In this document: one piece after another, positions 48,150 through 56,995 of the stretch
Numbering within the stretch: the first letter of the stretch is position 1
How the letters are laid out: each line of letters opens with the position of its first letter
Assembly (NCBI RefSeq): GCF_000741535.1
Contig: NZ_JGYQ01000007.1
Coordinates: 186,001-250,000 of the forward strand
Length of the DNA stretch: 64,000 bases
Reading direction: 5' to 3'
Origin: Bifidobacterium boum
Lineage (GTDB): Bacteria > Actinomycetota > Actinomycetes > Actinomycetales > Bifidobacteriaceae
Made by a program: the position numbers and the translations under genes
The notes under the pieces: generated by a model
The model's input: only the letters and a program-made list of their open reading frames with translations
Told to the model about the DNA's origin: nothing
Databases searched by the model: none

Positions 48150-48875
48150 GTGATACTTGACCGACATACCCACATCAACACCGGAGAGATGAAAGCCCGA
48201 CTCGGCGACATGAACACCATCGGCGAGCGCTTCCCCGCCGATGAAGTCACCGAATTCATCGATCTCATGCAGGTCTATGAGGGGGCGATGTACGAAATCA
48301 GCACGAAACTGGAGATTCTCGACAGCGAATTCCAAGTGCGATTCTCCCATAATCCGATTCATCATATGGAGCGTCGGCTGAAGTCCGTGGATTCCATTCT
48401 CGGCAAGCTGGAACGCAAATCCCTGCCGATCAACACGAGGTCGATCAAAGACAATCTGTTCGATGTCGCCGGTATCCGCGTCATCTGCAATTACCGTGAC
48501 GACGTGTACTCCGTGTCGAACTACCTGTCCGCACAGTCGGATATCCAGGTGTTGCGCGTCAAAGATTACATCAAACACCCCAAGCAGAACGGGTATCGCA
48601 GCCTCCACGTGATTTACGCCGTACCGGTGTTCCTGTCCTCCGGAGCGCATTACACGCCGGTGGAAGTGCAGTTCCGCACCATCGCCATGGATTATTGGGC
48701 GAGTCTCGAACACCAGTTGCGGTACAAGTCGAACCTGCCTGATGCGAAACTCGCCGAACATTCGCAAACCTTGTTGGATTGCGCGCGCAGTCTGCAGAAT
48801 GTCGAAGCGCAAATGCAAAGCATTCACCGCGATATCACCGGCGCTCCCCGCGTGGAGGAAGCCCCGCAGGCGTAA
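48150..48875 (+). CDS. Small alarmone synthetase, RelQ-like GTP pyrophosphokinase
   Basis: This is a 241-residue synthetase-only RSH protein making (p)ppGpp without ribosome control or hydrolysis. The synthetase core has KDNLFDVAGIRVICNYRDDV, HPKQNGYRSLHVIY, and E-V-Q-F-R-T with the essential Glu. There is no HD or TGS/ACT domain, so it complements the long Rel at 7261-9693. The start is set at GTG 48150 because TATCAT (48136-48141) lies eight bases upstream and no ribosome binding site exists, which fits a leaderless message. ATG 48189 is the alternative. Confidence 0.88.
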   Translation: MILDRHTHINTGEMKARLGDMNTIGERFPADEVTEFIDLMQVYEGAMYEISTKLEILDSEFQVRFSHNPIHHMERRLKSVDSILGKLERKSLPINTRSIKDNLFDVAGIRVICNYRDDVYSVSNYLSAQSDIQVLRVKDYIKHPKQNGYRSLHVIYAVPVFLSSGAHYTPVEVQFRTIAMDYWASLEHQLRYKSNLPDAKLAEHSQTLLDCARSLQNVEAQMQSIHRDITGAPRVEEAPQA

Positions 48876-48928
48876 CCCCTGTCACGCGGCGGTGCGGCAG
48901 CACAAGCCGCTCACACCGCCGCGTGACA

Positions 48929-50566
48929 TTAGAATCCGAGTGCCGGACGGGTAAGCCCCTGTTCAAAGAACCGGAATTCATGTTCCGAAGACACCAGTGC
49001 GGCATGCATCATATGCTCGTATTCGTCGATGGACGCCTCTGCGGCAAGCCGATCGCAAATCTGCACCTCACGCAACGTGCTCTCAGTGAATTCCGGATCG
49101 GAGTACATGCGGATCCACTCGCCGAACGGATGCGTATCAACATCAATATGCTTGTCTCGCACTTGGTCACGCATTTCTTTGCCCATCGCCGCATACAGCC
49201 AGAAGCACGGCATGACCACGGCCACCAGACGCGCGTACGAACCGGAGTCCGCGACGCGATGCTCATGACCGATATAAGCGGCCGTCACTTCGGAACGGGA
49301 AACAGGAGCCGGGTCAAACCCGTGTTTGATGAACCAGTTGCGGTGGAACAACACTTCGGAATCCACACCACCGGATGCCGCTTGTGCGAAAAACACGCGC
49401 TCATCAAGCCGGTCGGCGCGTGAGGACGCGAGCGCAAGCAACGACGTGTAATCGGTCAGATAAATATCATCCTGATGCAGGTAAAACGCGAAATCGTCAA
49501 GCGACAACGTGGCATCCACCATGCTGGTGATGAATCGCATGCCGTGGATGCGCTCGCGGATGGGACGCACCCGGTTCCAGTAGTCGGCGCTGAAACGCAA
49601 GCCGGTGGGCGCGTGCTGCCAAGTGAAATCGACCGGACCATGGCCTTTGCCCACGTGCAAGCGGTCGGCGGCGCCGATAGCTCCGTTCATCCATGTTTTG
49701 GCTCGTCTGGTCGTCTCCTCCCAAGTGTCGCATTGGGGGCGCAGCGCGGCGAGTGTGCTGGAGAGGGTGTCTCCTGTCCCGTGGACGTTTTGGGTATGTA
49801 CTGTTTTGCCTTCGATGCGTGTCGTGCGTACATCGCCGTCTTGTGGCGAGGGCTCGGCGAGAATATCGGTGCTTGATTCGCTGCCGGCGAGTGCGAGCGC
49901 GCCGCCTTTGGCGTAGACGGCGACCCCGTAGCGTTCGCATACGAGGCGTGCCATGGTTTCAAGTTCGTCGATGTTGGTTGCGGGTTGGCCGGCGTCGGCG
50001 AGCGCGGCGAGTTCCAGTACGTTCGGTGTGATGATGTCGGCCATGGGCACGATGGTGCGCAAGGCTTGTTCGGCTTGTGGGGTGAGTAACGCGTCCCCGG
50101 ATTTCGCGTACATCACCGGGTCGAGCACGACGACCGGCTTGGCGATGGCGTCATGTTGGTACTGGGTTTCCAGAGCGGTGAGCCATCCTTTGACCGCGTC
50201 GACGAGTTCGGGGGTGCCCAGCATGCCGATTTTCATGGCGTCGATGACCGCGTCGTCGCTGACCGCGTTAAGTTGGGCGACCAGGAAATCGGGGTCCATG
50301 TTCACGATGCTGGTCACGCCTTGCGTGTTTTGGGCGAGGACGCTGGTCATGGCGGCGTATCCGAATACGCCTTGCGCGCTGAAGGCTTTCATGTCGGCCA
50401 TGGTGCCGGCGCCGCCGATCGGGTCGGAGCCTTCGATGGACAGGACCCGCAGGCGTGAGGGTTTGTTTGCCGCTTGTTCCCCCGCGGCTTCCAAACGTGC
50501 GAGCGCTTCCATGGCACGGGTGGTGCGGGAGGATTGTGATGGTTGCTGATATTGCTGCTCGGCCAT
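48929..50566 (-). CDS. thiD: Bifunctional hydroxymethylpyrimidine phosphate kinase/thiaminase II (ThiD-TenA fusion)
   Basis: This is a 545-residue fusion. The N-terminal part (about 40-310) is the HMP/HMP-P kinase with IEGSDPIGGAGTMADMKAF and V-H-G-T-G-D-T-L-S-S, which supplies the pyrimidine half of thiamine. The C-terminal part (about 330-545) is TenA, which salvages degraded thiamine. It keeps the catalytic Cys in MPCFWLYA and the late Glu in S-E-H-E-F. The start is ATG 50566, eight bases from AAGGGA. An ATG three codons earlier overlaps that site. The gene lies directly behind a TPP riboswitch that contains the binding site. Confidence 0.93.
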   Translation of the reverse strand: MAEQQYQQPSQSSRTTRAMEALARLEAAGEQAANKPSRLRVLSIEGSDPIGGAGTMADMKAFSAQGVFGYAAMTSVLAQNTQGVTSIVNMDPDFLVAQLNAVSDDAVIDAMKIGMLGTPELVDAVKGWLTALETQYQHDAIAKPVVVLDPVMYAKSGDALLTPQAEQALRTIVPMADIITPNVLELAALADAGQPATNIDELETMARLVCERYGVAVYAKGGALALAGSESSTDILAEPSPQDGDVRTTRIEGKTVHTQNVHGTGDTLSSTLAALRPQCDTWEETTRRAKTWMNGAIGAADRLHVGKGHGPVDFTWQHAPTGLRFSADYWNRVRPIRERIHGMRFITSMVDATLSLDDFAFYLHQDDIYLTDYTSLLALASSRADRLDERVFFAQAASGGVDSEVLFHRNWFIKHGFDPAPVSRSEVTAAYIGHEHRVADSGSYARLVAVVMPCFWLYAAMGKEMRDQVRDKHIDVDTHPFGEWIRMYSDPEFTESTLREVQICDRLAAEASIDEYEHMMHAALVSSEHEFRFFEQGLTRPALGF

Positions 50567-50575
50567 ACCGGACAT

Positions 50576-50645
50576 CCCTTCGCTAGTGCTGACTAGATCA
50601 GGTTCAACGGGTGTGTTCTCAGCCTGCCGGCACCCCGTGTCACCG
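50576..50645 (-). promoter_or_regulatory. TPP riboswitch (THI element)
   Basis: The minus strand reads ACGGGGTGCC, then GGCTGAGA, ACCC, GAACCTGATCT and finally AGCGAAGGGA, the conserved order of the thiamine pyrophosphate aptamer. The last element is also the ribosome binding site of the ThiD-TenA gene, so ligand binding most likely blocks translation. Confidence 0.95.
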
Positions 50646-50735
50646 GCCTTCCACCTTAGCCGCCCCCACGGTCAATACCGCGATCGTCGGGACGCGTGGG
50701 GCGTTCGGTTGATAGGTGTGGGATATGCTGGGTTC

Positions 50736-51698
50736 ATGCCAGAGAGTGAGAAGCAACGTCGTGTGGTGGGCAGCGTCCTGCTGTTGGTAACCGCCCTGAT
50801 TTGGGGGTTCGCTTTTGTCAGTCAGGTGCAGGGGATGCAATCGATGTCCCCGGCGTTTTTCAATGCGATACGTTTCACGTTGGGCGCGGCCTCATTGTTT
50901 CCGGTGCTGTTGCTGTCTTCACGGACGCGGGCGCGGCGTGCCGACGACGAGCGGCAGCCTGCAGGGCGACGCGGGAGGCTGGTGTTGTGGTCGTGCGTGT
51001 GCGGACTGGTGTTGTGGGCTGGCGCCACCTCACAGCAGATCGGTGTGCAGATGAGCATGTCCGCGGGACATTCCGGGTTTGTGACTGCCTTGTATATTGT
51101 GCTCGTGCCGGTGCTCGGGTTCCTGTTTTTGCACCGGCGTATCCACGTGCTGACCGTGTCGGCGATCATCGTGTCAGTGATCGGGTTTTATCTGCTGTGT
51201 GTCACCGATGGTATCCGGAATGTCGGCACAGGCGACCTGGTGTTGTTGGCGAGTGCGGTGCTGTATGCCACGCATATTCTGGTCATTGACCGCGTGGGTG
51301 ACCGGCTTGATCCGCTTGAGTTGTCGCTCGGCCAGTATCTGGTGGTTTCATTGTTGAGCTGGGTGATGACGCTCTCGTTGCATCAGGTGGATTGGCGGGG
51401 CGCGCTGGCGTGCGCCGGAGCGGTGGCGTATGCCGGTATCATGTCGGTCGGTGTCGCATACACGTTGCAGGTAGTCGGGCAGCGGTATGTTCCCCCGTCG
51501 CAGGCGTCGATGATCATGTCGCTTGAATCGTTGTTCTCGGCTGTGGGTGGGGCGCTGATCTTGCACGAGACGATGACCGGCCGGGCGTATGCGGGGTGTG
51601 CGCTGATATTCCTTGGCACGATTCTCGCGCAGATTGACCCCGAACGGCTATTGAACCGTATATTCCAAGATGATTCCCAGCAACAGGCCATACAGTAG
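50736..51698 (+). CDS. EamA/DMT superfamily transporter
   Basis: This is a 320-residue membrane protein with ten predicted helices arranged as two EamA repeats (first from ALIWGFAFV, second from A-V-L-Y-A-T-H-I-L-V-I-D-R-V). Such proteins export amino acids or other metabolites; the substrate is unknown. ATG 50736 has no ribosome binding site. TATGCT (50724-50729) ends six bases upstream, which fits a leaderless message. It diverges from the thiamine gene, with the riboswitch between them. The Bax-inhibitor-like gene follows 20 bases after its stop, possibly in one operon. Confidence 0.85.
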   Translation: MPESEKQRRVVGSVLLLVTALIWGFAFVSQVQGMQSMSPAFFNAIRFTLGAASLFPVLLLSSRTRARRADDERQPAGRRGRLVLWSCVCGLVLWAGATSQQIGVQMSMSAGHSGFVTALYIVLVPVLGFLFLHRRIHVLTVSAIIVSVIGFYLLCVTDGIRNVGTGDLVLLASAVLYATHILVIDRVGDRLDPLELSLGQYLVVSLLSWVMTLSLHQVDWRGALACAGAVAYAGIMSVGVAYTLQVVGQRYVPPSQASMIMSLESLFSAVGGALILHETMTGRAYAGCALIFLGTILAQIDPERLLNRIFQDDSQQQAIQ

Positions 51699-51718
51699 TA
51701 TGAAAGAAAGGAGCAATC

Positions 51719-52600
51719 ATGACTTACGATCACCAGCCTCAGAGTGCTTCCCCGCAACCCCCTCAGTACCGTGGACAAACGCAATCTTCCTATAGTCAGT
51801 CGCCGTATGGCGTACCGCAATATGGTCAGCCGACCGCACAGCCGCAAGTCTCGTACTTCCAGCCCTCCGGCGCGGGTGCAGGGTACGCCAGCCAAGCTTC
51901 GGCGATTCCCGCCCAGCTTGCTTCAGCCACGGAACGCGCCGAACGCACGTCCATCACCCGCGCGTACGCCGAGATGACTGCGGGGCTCGCGCTGACAGCC
52001 GTTGTGGCGGCGCTGACGCAGACTTTCGGCTTGCTCAACACGTTCCTGGTCGCAACAGGCGGGTTGGGATGGATCGGTCTGATGCTTGTGCAGATCGTCA
52101 TGGCGATTGCCATCGGCAACCGTGCGATGAATCTCAAAGCGGGAGCGGCTCGCATCCTGTTTTATCTGTATGCCGCACTCATGGGCTTCACGCTGAGCTC
52201 GATTTTCATGGTGTACGATCTCGGTTCGATCGGTACGGTTCTCGCATTGTGCACAGGCTTCTTCTTTGTGCTGACCATGCTGTCGCTGACCATGCGCGGC
52301 AATATGCTCAAAGCCGGTCCGATTCTGTTGGCGGCGCTGATCGCTTTGATTGTCGGTGAGGTCATCATCATGCTGGTCGCACCGGGGTCGACCGGGCTGA
52401 TGGCGATTTCCGCTATCGGTGTGGTGCTGTTCGCAGGGCTGACGATGTATGACGCGCAGAAGACGCGCGCGTTGTTCGCCCAGTATGCCGGCCAGCCTGA
52501 GGTCATCAAAAGCCTGTCGATTGTGTGCGCGCTTGACTTGTATCTCGACTTTGTGAACATGTTCTTGTATTTGCTGCGCCTGTTCGGCAGCCGTGACTGA
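51719..52600 (+). CDS. Bax inhibitor-1/YccA family membrane protein
   Basis: This 293-residue protein has a Gln/Pro/Tyr-rich cytoplasmic tail of about 75 residues and seven transmembrane helices. The C-terminal T-M-Y-D-A-Q-K segment and YLDFVNMFLYLLRLFG are the family's signature, including the conserved Asp implicated in pH-sensitive ion leak. Related proteins modulate Ca or proton flux or protect membrane proteins from FtsH. AAAGGAG is well placed before ATG 51719. A strong terminator follows. Confidence 0.92.
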   Translation: MTYDHQPQSASPQPPQYRGQTQSSYSQSPYGVPQYGQPTAQPQVSYFQPSGAGAGYASQASAIPAQLASATERAERTSITRAYAEMTAGLALTAVVAALTQTFGLLNTFLVATGGLGWIGLMLVQIVMAIAIGNRAMNLKAGAARILFYLYAALMGFTLSSIFMVYDLGSIGTVLALCTGFFFVLTMLSLTMRGNMLKAGPILLAALIALIVGEVIIMLVAPGSTGLMAISAIGVVLFAGLTMYDAQKTRALFAQYAGQPEVIKSLSIVCALDLYLDFVNMFLYLLRLFGSRD

Positions 52601-52647
52601 TCGAAGGCGGGGGCTGGCGCGTGCCGCCGGCTCGCCTGACACCAGTC

Positions 52648-52688
52648 GATGGGCCCGGTTTCCTGTGAGGAAGCCGGGCCCATCGGTT
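52648..52688 (+). terminator. Terminator after the Bax-inhibitor-like gene
   Basis: A 16-bp stem with one G-T pair (GATGGGCCCGGTTTCC, 52648-52663 with 52669-52684), a five-base loop and GGTTTT afterwards lie between converging genes. Confidence 0.85.
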
Positions 52689-52724
52689 TTCCGCGCCGTC
52701 GCGTGTCGCATAACCGCGCACGGG

Positions 52725-54593
52725 TCACTGGGTTGACACGAAGCTTGGGAACACTTGGTCGATTACTGCGGAGCCGTCGGTTTTCGCGGACTGGGGGTAA
52801 TCGAAACGCAGGGTGAGGATTGTTCTGCGTGTCACGATTTCCTTGATGTACGTGATGGTGTTGTTGTCCGAATAGCTGCACACCATGATGTCTCCGGACA
52901 GTAGATGGTAGGACACGGCGTGTCTGGAGGCGCATGCCACGTATTCGCTGGATACGGTGGCGCCTGTCGTGTTCGCTTTGCCGGATACGGCGATGGTCAT
53001 GCCGATGGCATCATTGGTGAAACTGCGGGACAACCCATTGTCGGTTTCGTCATGCCACACATAACCGTCGGGGATGGACACCTGATAGCCCATGGTGCTG
53101 TTGGTGTACACGCCGGCGGGTGACGGTGATGCCGAGGCGGCGGACGGAGCGGAGGCTGATGGGCTTGCTGACGTTGTCGCCCCTGATGGCGCGGATGTGG
53201 CGGTCTGCGTGGAGGCAGCGGGCGAAGCGTGGCGGCGGGCGGCGGTGATGCCCAGACCGACGCACACGCATAATACCGCCGCGACGCACACGATGACGAT
53301 GGGCCTCCACCGGTTCGGCGATGCCGCTGGGACCGGGATTGTGGATGATGCCGGAGCGTGCGCCGTATCTGTGATAGGACGTCCGGCGTGCGCCTGCGGC
53401 ATGACTTGGGTGCCGGTCTCATCCGGGGTGACGGCCTGTGGCATGGCGGCAGTGGCCATATCCGTATCATCCGGCGTGCCGATTGCAGGCATACCGGATG
53501 CCGTGGTGGCGGGAGTGTAAACCGCCGCCGTATGCCCGGTCATATCCGCGGACGGGATGTTGTACGGCAGCGGACCGGTGTCTGCCGGGGTATCGGCGCG
53601 TTCGATGACTTGCGTGGGAACGTCGGTGTCATTGTCCGGCTCGGTTTGCCGGATGGACGCGTCAGTGCCGGCTTGTGACGGCTCGGCTGCCGGCTGGGTC
53701 ACCGACATGCGCCCGGTATCAGCAATGCCGGGAGTCTCGCCAGTGTTTTCGGCGGCGTCAGGATGGTCGTCGATATCAGTGTTTTCGACGGCGGATTGGG
53801 GGTGTTCTTCCGGTTCAAGTGCCGGCAGTTGGCCCGTCGCCGTGGTATGCGCAGGAGCGGACTGCCGATCAGGCGCCGCTTCGACAGGCTCGTCGACGCT
53901 GGCAGGCTCGGCAGGTTCCAGCTGATGTCCGGCCTGTCCGGTCTCAGTCGTCTGATTGGCTGTCTCTCCGGGCCAAGGCTTGTCGTCGGCTGCTACCGGC
54001 TGGTCGGAAGCAGGTTGCGACGAGGAGTCCAGCGACCAGATATCTTTAGGAAGTGCCGCAATCCCCCACGTGTCCGACGCCCAGTCCAGCGCGAAATTGA
54101 CATCGGGGTGTTCTCCCGCCGTGCCATCATGCCGTTCCGCGCCGTCGTGCGCGGGAACGGGGTCGGTCGCGCGAATATCCGAGGAAGCTGAATCAGCGGC
54201 GTCATCATCGTTACGGGCGGTATCGCCTGCCGCCTGCGCGTCCTGTTGCACGGTTGGCGGCTGCAAAGCATCGTCCGTGGATGCCGGCTTACGGCGGGCA
54301 TCACCGTGGGCGAGCAGCGAACTGGTCGACGCGGCCAATGCCGCCAGATCGGCGGAACCGTTGACAGATTCCATCTGCGCGTTCTGGATGAATTCACGGC
54401 GGGACATCTGACGGGTCGGCTGCCCGGGCGCGAACGCCGATGGAATCGGCGCGGAACGCTGCGGAATCGCTTGGGTCGGCGTGTCTGAAGCGCGCGGATC
54501 CGGCCCTTCGAGCGTGCCACCGCAGTTGACGCAGAAATCCCCGTCGTAGAAAACTTCCGAACCGCAATGCGGGCAATATCGTACCGTGCTCAT
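52725..54593 (-). CDS. Zinc-ribbon single-pass membrane protein of unknown function
   Basis: This is a 622-residue protein with a clear modular plan. An N-terminal zinc ribbon has two Cys pairs, at residues 7/10 and 21/24. A disordered Ala/Asp/Thr/Pro-rich stretch runs to about residue 425. A transmembrane helix (RPIVIVCVAAVLCVCVGLGI) follows, then a Ser/Ala-rich spacer and an extracellular domain of about 130 residues. The cytoplasmic ribbon and external globular domain suggest a sensor or envelope scaffold. AGGAAG precedes ATG 54593. I know no named family for the outer domain. Confidence 0.75.
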   Translation of the reverse strand: MSTVRYCPHCGSEVFYDGDFCVNCGGTLEGPDPRASDTPTQAIPQRSAPIPSAFAPGQPTRQMSRREFIQNAQMESVNGSADLAALAASTSSLLAHGDARRKPASTDDALQPPTVQQDAQAAGDTARNDDDAADSASSDIRATDPVPAHDGAERHDGTAGEHPDVNFALDWASDTWGIAALPKDIWSLDSSSQPASDQPVAADDKPWPGETANQTTETGQAGHQLEPAEPASVDEPVEAAPDRQSAPAHTTATGQLPALEPEEHPQSAVENTDIDDHPDAAENTGETPGIADTGRMSVTQPAAEPSQAGTDASIRQTEPDNDTDVPTQVIERADTPADTGPLPYNIPSADMTGHTAAVYTPATTASGMPAIGTPDDTDMATAAMPQAVTPDETGTQVMPQAHAGRPITDTAHAPASSTIPVPAASPNRWRPIVIVCVAAVLCVCVGLGITAARRHASPAASTQTATSAPSGATTSASPSASAPSAASASPSPAGVYTNSTMGYQVSIPDGYVWHDETDNGLSRSFTNDAIGMTIAVSGKANTTGATVSSEYVACASRHAVSYHLLSGDIMVCSYSDNNTITYIKEIVTRRTILTLRFDYPQSAKTDGSAVIDQVFPSFVSTQ

Positions 54594-54752
54594 ATGCTTC
54601 CTATCCCTTCACATGCCGCGAAGACACTCACGTGTCAGCCTAGCCTACAGGGCAACCGGCATGAGGGTACGCCTGCAAGTCGGCACAGATTCACCGCACC
54701 TTGAACCTGCCGCGGCCGGGGCGCAATGCGAAGCTGGTTCCCGTCCTCGGAG

Positions 54753-56864
54753 TCATTGACGGGACCGGTATTGCTTCCAAATATCCGCGAGGCTTGTGCC
54801 GTCACTGCGTTTCCACACATTCAGTCCGGCACTGGCGCCGCCGACGGCACGGGCGGCCGCGGTCGGCGTGGCGTACTCCGTGCCGTCCTCCATGCGTAAT
54901 CGCCCAAGCGGCGTGACCTCAGCCACCCACAGTTCACCCTTACGGGGGCGCTGCCACGTCAGCCGCTCGCCCGGGGTTAGCAGTCCGGCGCGCAGGACCG
55001 CGGCGATGGTCACACGGCGTGAAGACCTCGTATGTGTCTCAGGTTCGATCTGATCCGCTGTCATGCCATGGTTGTCGGCTGTCGACATGCCCTGATCGGC
55101 ATGCTCGTCGAACGGCAACTGCCAGTATTGCGCGATCAGTGCGATGATGTCACGCTGGCGGGCCGCCAGGGTTTGCGGCGTGCATGTGCCGATATCCTCA
55201 AGTTCCCGGGTGAGCGGGAACTGTTGGGAGATAGCGAGTGCAAGCATGCATGCACGACGCTGCTCGAATGTGGTGAATTTGGACATCCGTTCGTCACTGG
55301 ACTGGCTCAATGCCATATTGCCGAGGCGTTCAGCCCAATATTCAAGATCGCTTTGCGTCCATGATGCCTCAAGATCATCTTTGCCGGTTGGTTCCGGCAT
55401 GATATGCACGGCGCTCAGGCTGCGCGGCCGCGAAATGGCGTACCCGTTTTTCTGTTCGTTCGCCCGGATCAGCAGCAGTCTGGGCACTGCAGGGTCGTTC
55501 GGCATTTCCCCACGCATACGGATAAGCGCGAGACGTGCCGCAGCCTGGTCTACACGCAGCCCGGCGATGGCATTGGGCGTGACGCCTTTCTCCAAGTCAC
55601 GCACGGTGGTCGCCGCACGGGTACGGCGTTGCGCGGAGGCGACGCGGTTGAGACAATCCACGCCCCAAGCCCGGTCGGTGGCGTGCAGTATCTGCATCAG
55701 CCTGTCCAGGTCGTGTATGTCAAGGCCCGCACTCTCGCGCGTGTCTTTGGAAAACCGCGCGTGCCCTGCCGATGAGCGGAACACTGCGGTATCCCGGTTA
55801 TTGAGATTGCGGATGGAATGGACCAGCGCCCACATGGCGATGGGTTTCCAATCATCATTGGGATAATCACGCAGCGCGACGAGCGCGGACACAACCTGCG
55901 GCGGCAGATTTGTGCTGGTGGGTTGCTCCACAATCCGCCATGCGCACGCGTAGGATGCCAGGACATCGTCGATGAACGTCTTGATGTCGCCGGCTGTGAT
56001 GCGAGGATTGAGAACATCGCCGACGAACTGGTCGATCAGCCGCGAACAGTCCACTTTATGCGAAACCACCAGATGCAGATCGCGGAAGAACGCTTCACAG
56101 GCCGCCGGATCGTCGCCCAGCGGATCCATGATATCGTCCCATCGGGCGGCATACTGGTCTTGCGCCGTGCCGTCGATTGCGCTGACCGCTTTGGATTTGA
56201 ACACGTCGGAAACAGTCAGCGGCATGCCGCGCATGTTCATCACGTCGAATACCCGGTGGGCGCCTTGCAGGTCGTCGGTGGTCACCATGACGAGCGTCAC
56301 CTTGTTGACCAGGTAGGAGGCGAGCCGACGGCGCTCCTGTGCTTCCATTCCGGCGAGATTGTCGTAGGCGGCTTGCGCGTTGTCGTGGATGTTGCGTTGC
56401 GCATTCGTTGCCATATCCATGTCACGCAGGTCGAATAGGGACTCGAGATTGCCTTCCTGTACGTAGGAGGCGAAGAAGTCGGCGTCCCGCTCGCGCAATG
56501 TCAGTCTGGGCGCCGCTTCGATATGACGCAGCCGGTCGCCAGGTTCGAGGATGAGGTTGGTCAGGTCATGGGCGAGCGCCGGATCGTCTTCCAGCTCGCG
56601 TAACGCCGCGATGATGATGGTCAGGGATACCAGACGCTGCTGCCCGTCAATCACCTCATATGCACGGTCATCATCATGGACGAGAATCAGAGACCCAAGG
56701 AAATACGGTGTTTCTTGGGTTTGGGATGCGAAACGCACGTCGTCGAGCAGTTGCAGCACGTTTCCGGGACGCCACGAGTACGCACGCTGGAATGATGGTA
56801 TCGACAGCTGATAATCCGACGTGAACACTTTGCCCAGCGGCAATTCGAACGCGCTGATAGCCAT
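54753..56864 (-). CDS. GmrSD-type DUF262/DUF1524 restriction-like protein with C-terminal RAMA domain
   Basis: This is a 703-residue protein. The DUF262 half has IPSFQRAYSW (22-31) and IDGQQRLVSL (72-81), the NTPase/ParB-like motif of modification-dependent type IV restriction enzymes. A DUF1524-like region has V-H-I-M-P-E (about 485) and LGNMALS (about 515), where the HNH nuclease normally sits. Its histidine and Asn pattern is only partly kept. The last 70 residues (from AAVLRAGLLTPGERL to S-L-A-D-I-W) fit a RAMA domain, a module linked to adenine-methylase and restriction proteins. GGGAGGG precedes ATG 56864. It stands alone between housekeeping genes. Confidence 0.82.
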   Translation of the reverse strand: MAISAFELPLGKVFTSDYQLSIPSFQRAYSWRPGNVLQLLDDVRFASQTQETPYFLGSLILVHDDDRAYEVIDGQQRLVSLTIIIAALRELEDDPALAHDLTNLILEPGDRLRHIEAAPRLTLRERDADFFASYVQEGNLESLFDLRDMDMATNAQRNIHDNAQAAYDNLAGMEAQERRRLASYLVNKVTLVMVTTDDLQGAHRVFDVMNMRGMPLTVSDVFKSKAVSAIDGTAQDQYAARWDDIMDPLGDDPAACEAFFRDLHLVVSHKVDCSRLIDQFVGDVLNPRITAGDIKTFIDDVLASYACAWRIVEQPTSTNLPPQVVSALVALRDYPNDDWKPIAMWALVHSIRNLNNRDTAVFRSSAGHARFSKDTRESAGLDIHDLDRLMQILHATDRAWGVDCLNRVASAQRRTRAATTVRDLEKGVTPNAIAGLRVDQAAARLALIRMRGEMPNDPAVPRLLLIRANEQKNGYAISRPRSLSAVHIMPEPTGKDDLEASWTQSDLEYWAERLGNMALSQSSDERMSKFTTFEQRRACMLALAISQQFPLTRELEDIGTCTPQTLAARQRDIIALIAQYWQLPFDEHADQGMSTADNHGMTADQIEPETHTRSSRRVTIAAVLRAGLLTPGERLTWQRPRKGELWVAEVTPLGRLRMEDGTEYATPTAAARAVGGASAGLNVWKRSDGTSLADIWKQYRSRQ

Positions 56865-56941
56865 ATGCCCTCCCTATATGATGTATTCCGGCGTCCGTCT
56901 CTCCCAGTGATTGTACGCCAGTGGAAGCTGAAGCAGAAACG

Positions 56942-56982
56942 CGACGGGCCGCATCCGAATCAGTATCGGACGCGGCCCGTCG
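56942..56982 (-). terminator. Terminator of acnA
   Basis: A 17-bp stem with one mismatch (arms starting CGACGGGCCGC, 56942-56958 with 56966-56982) and a seven-base loop lies just after the acnA stop on the minus strand. Confidence 0.8.
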
Positions 56983-56995
56983 TTGAGCGCACGGC

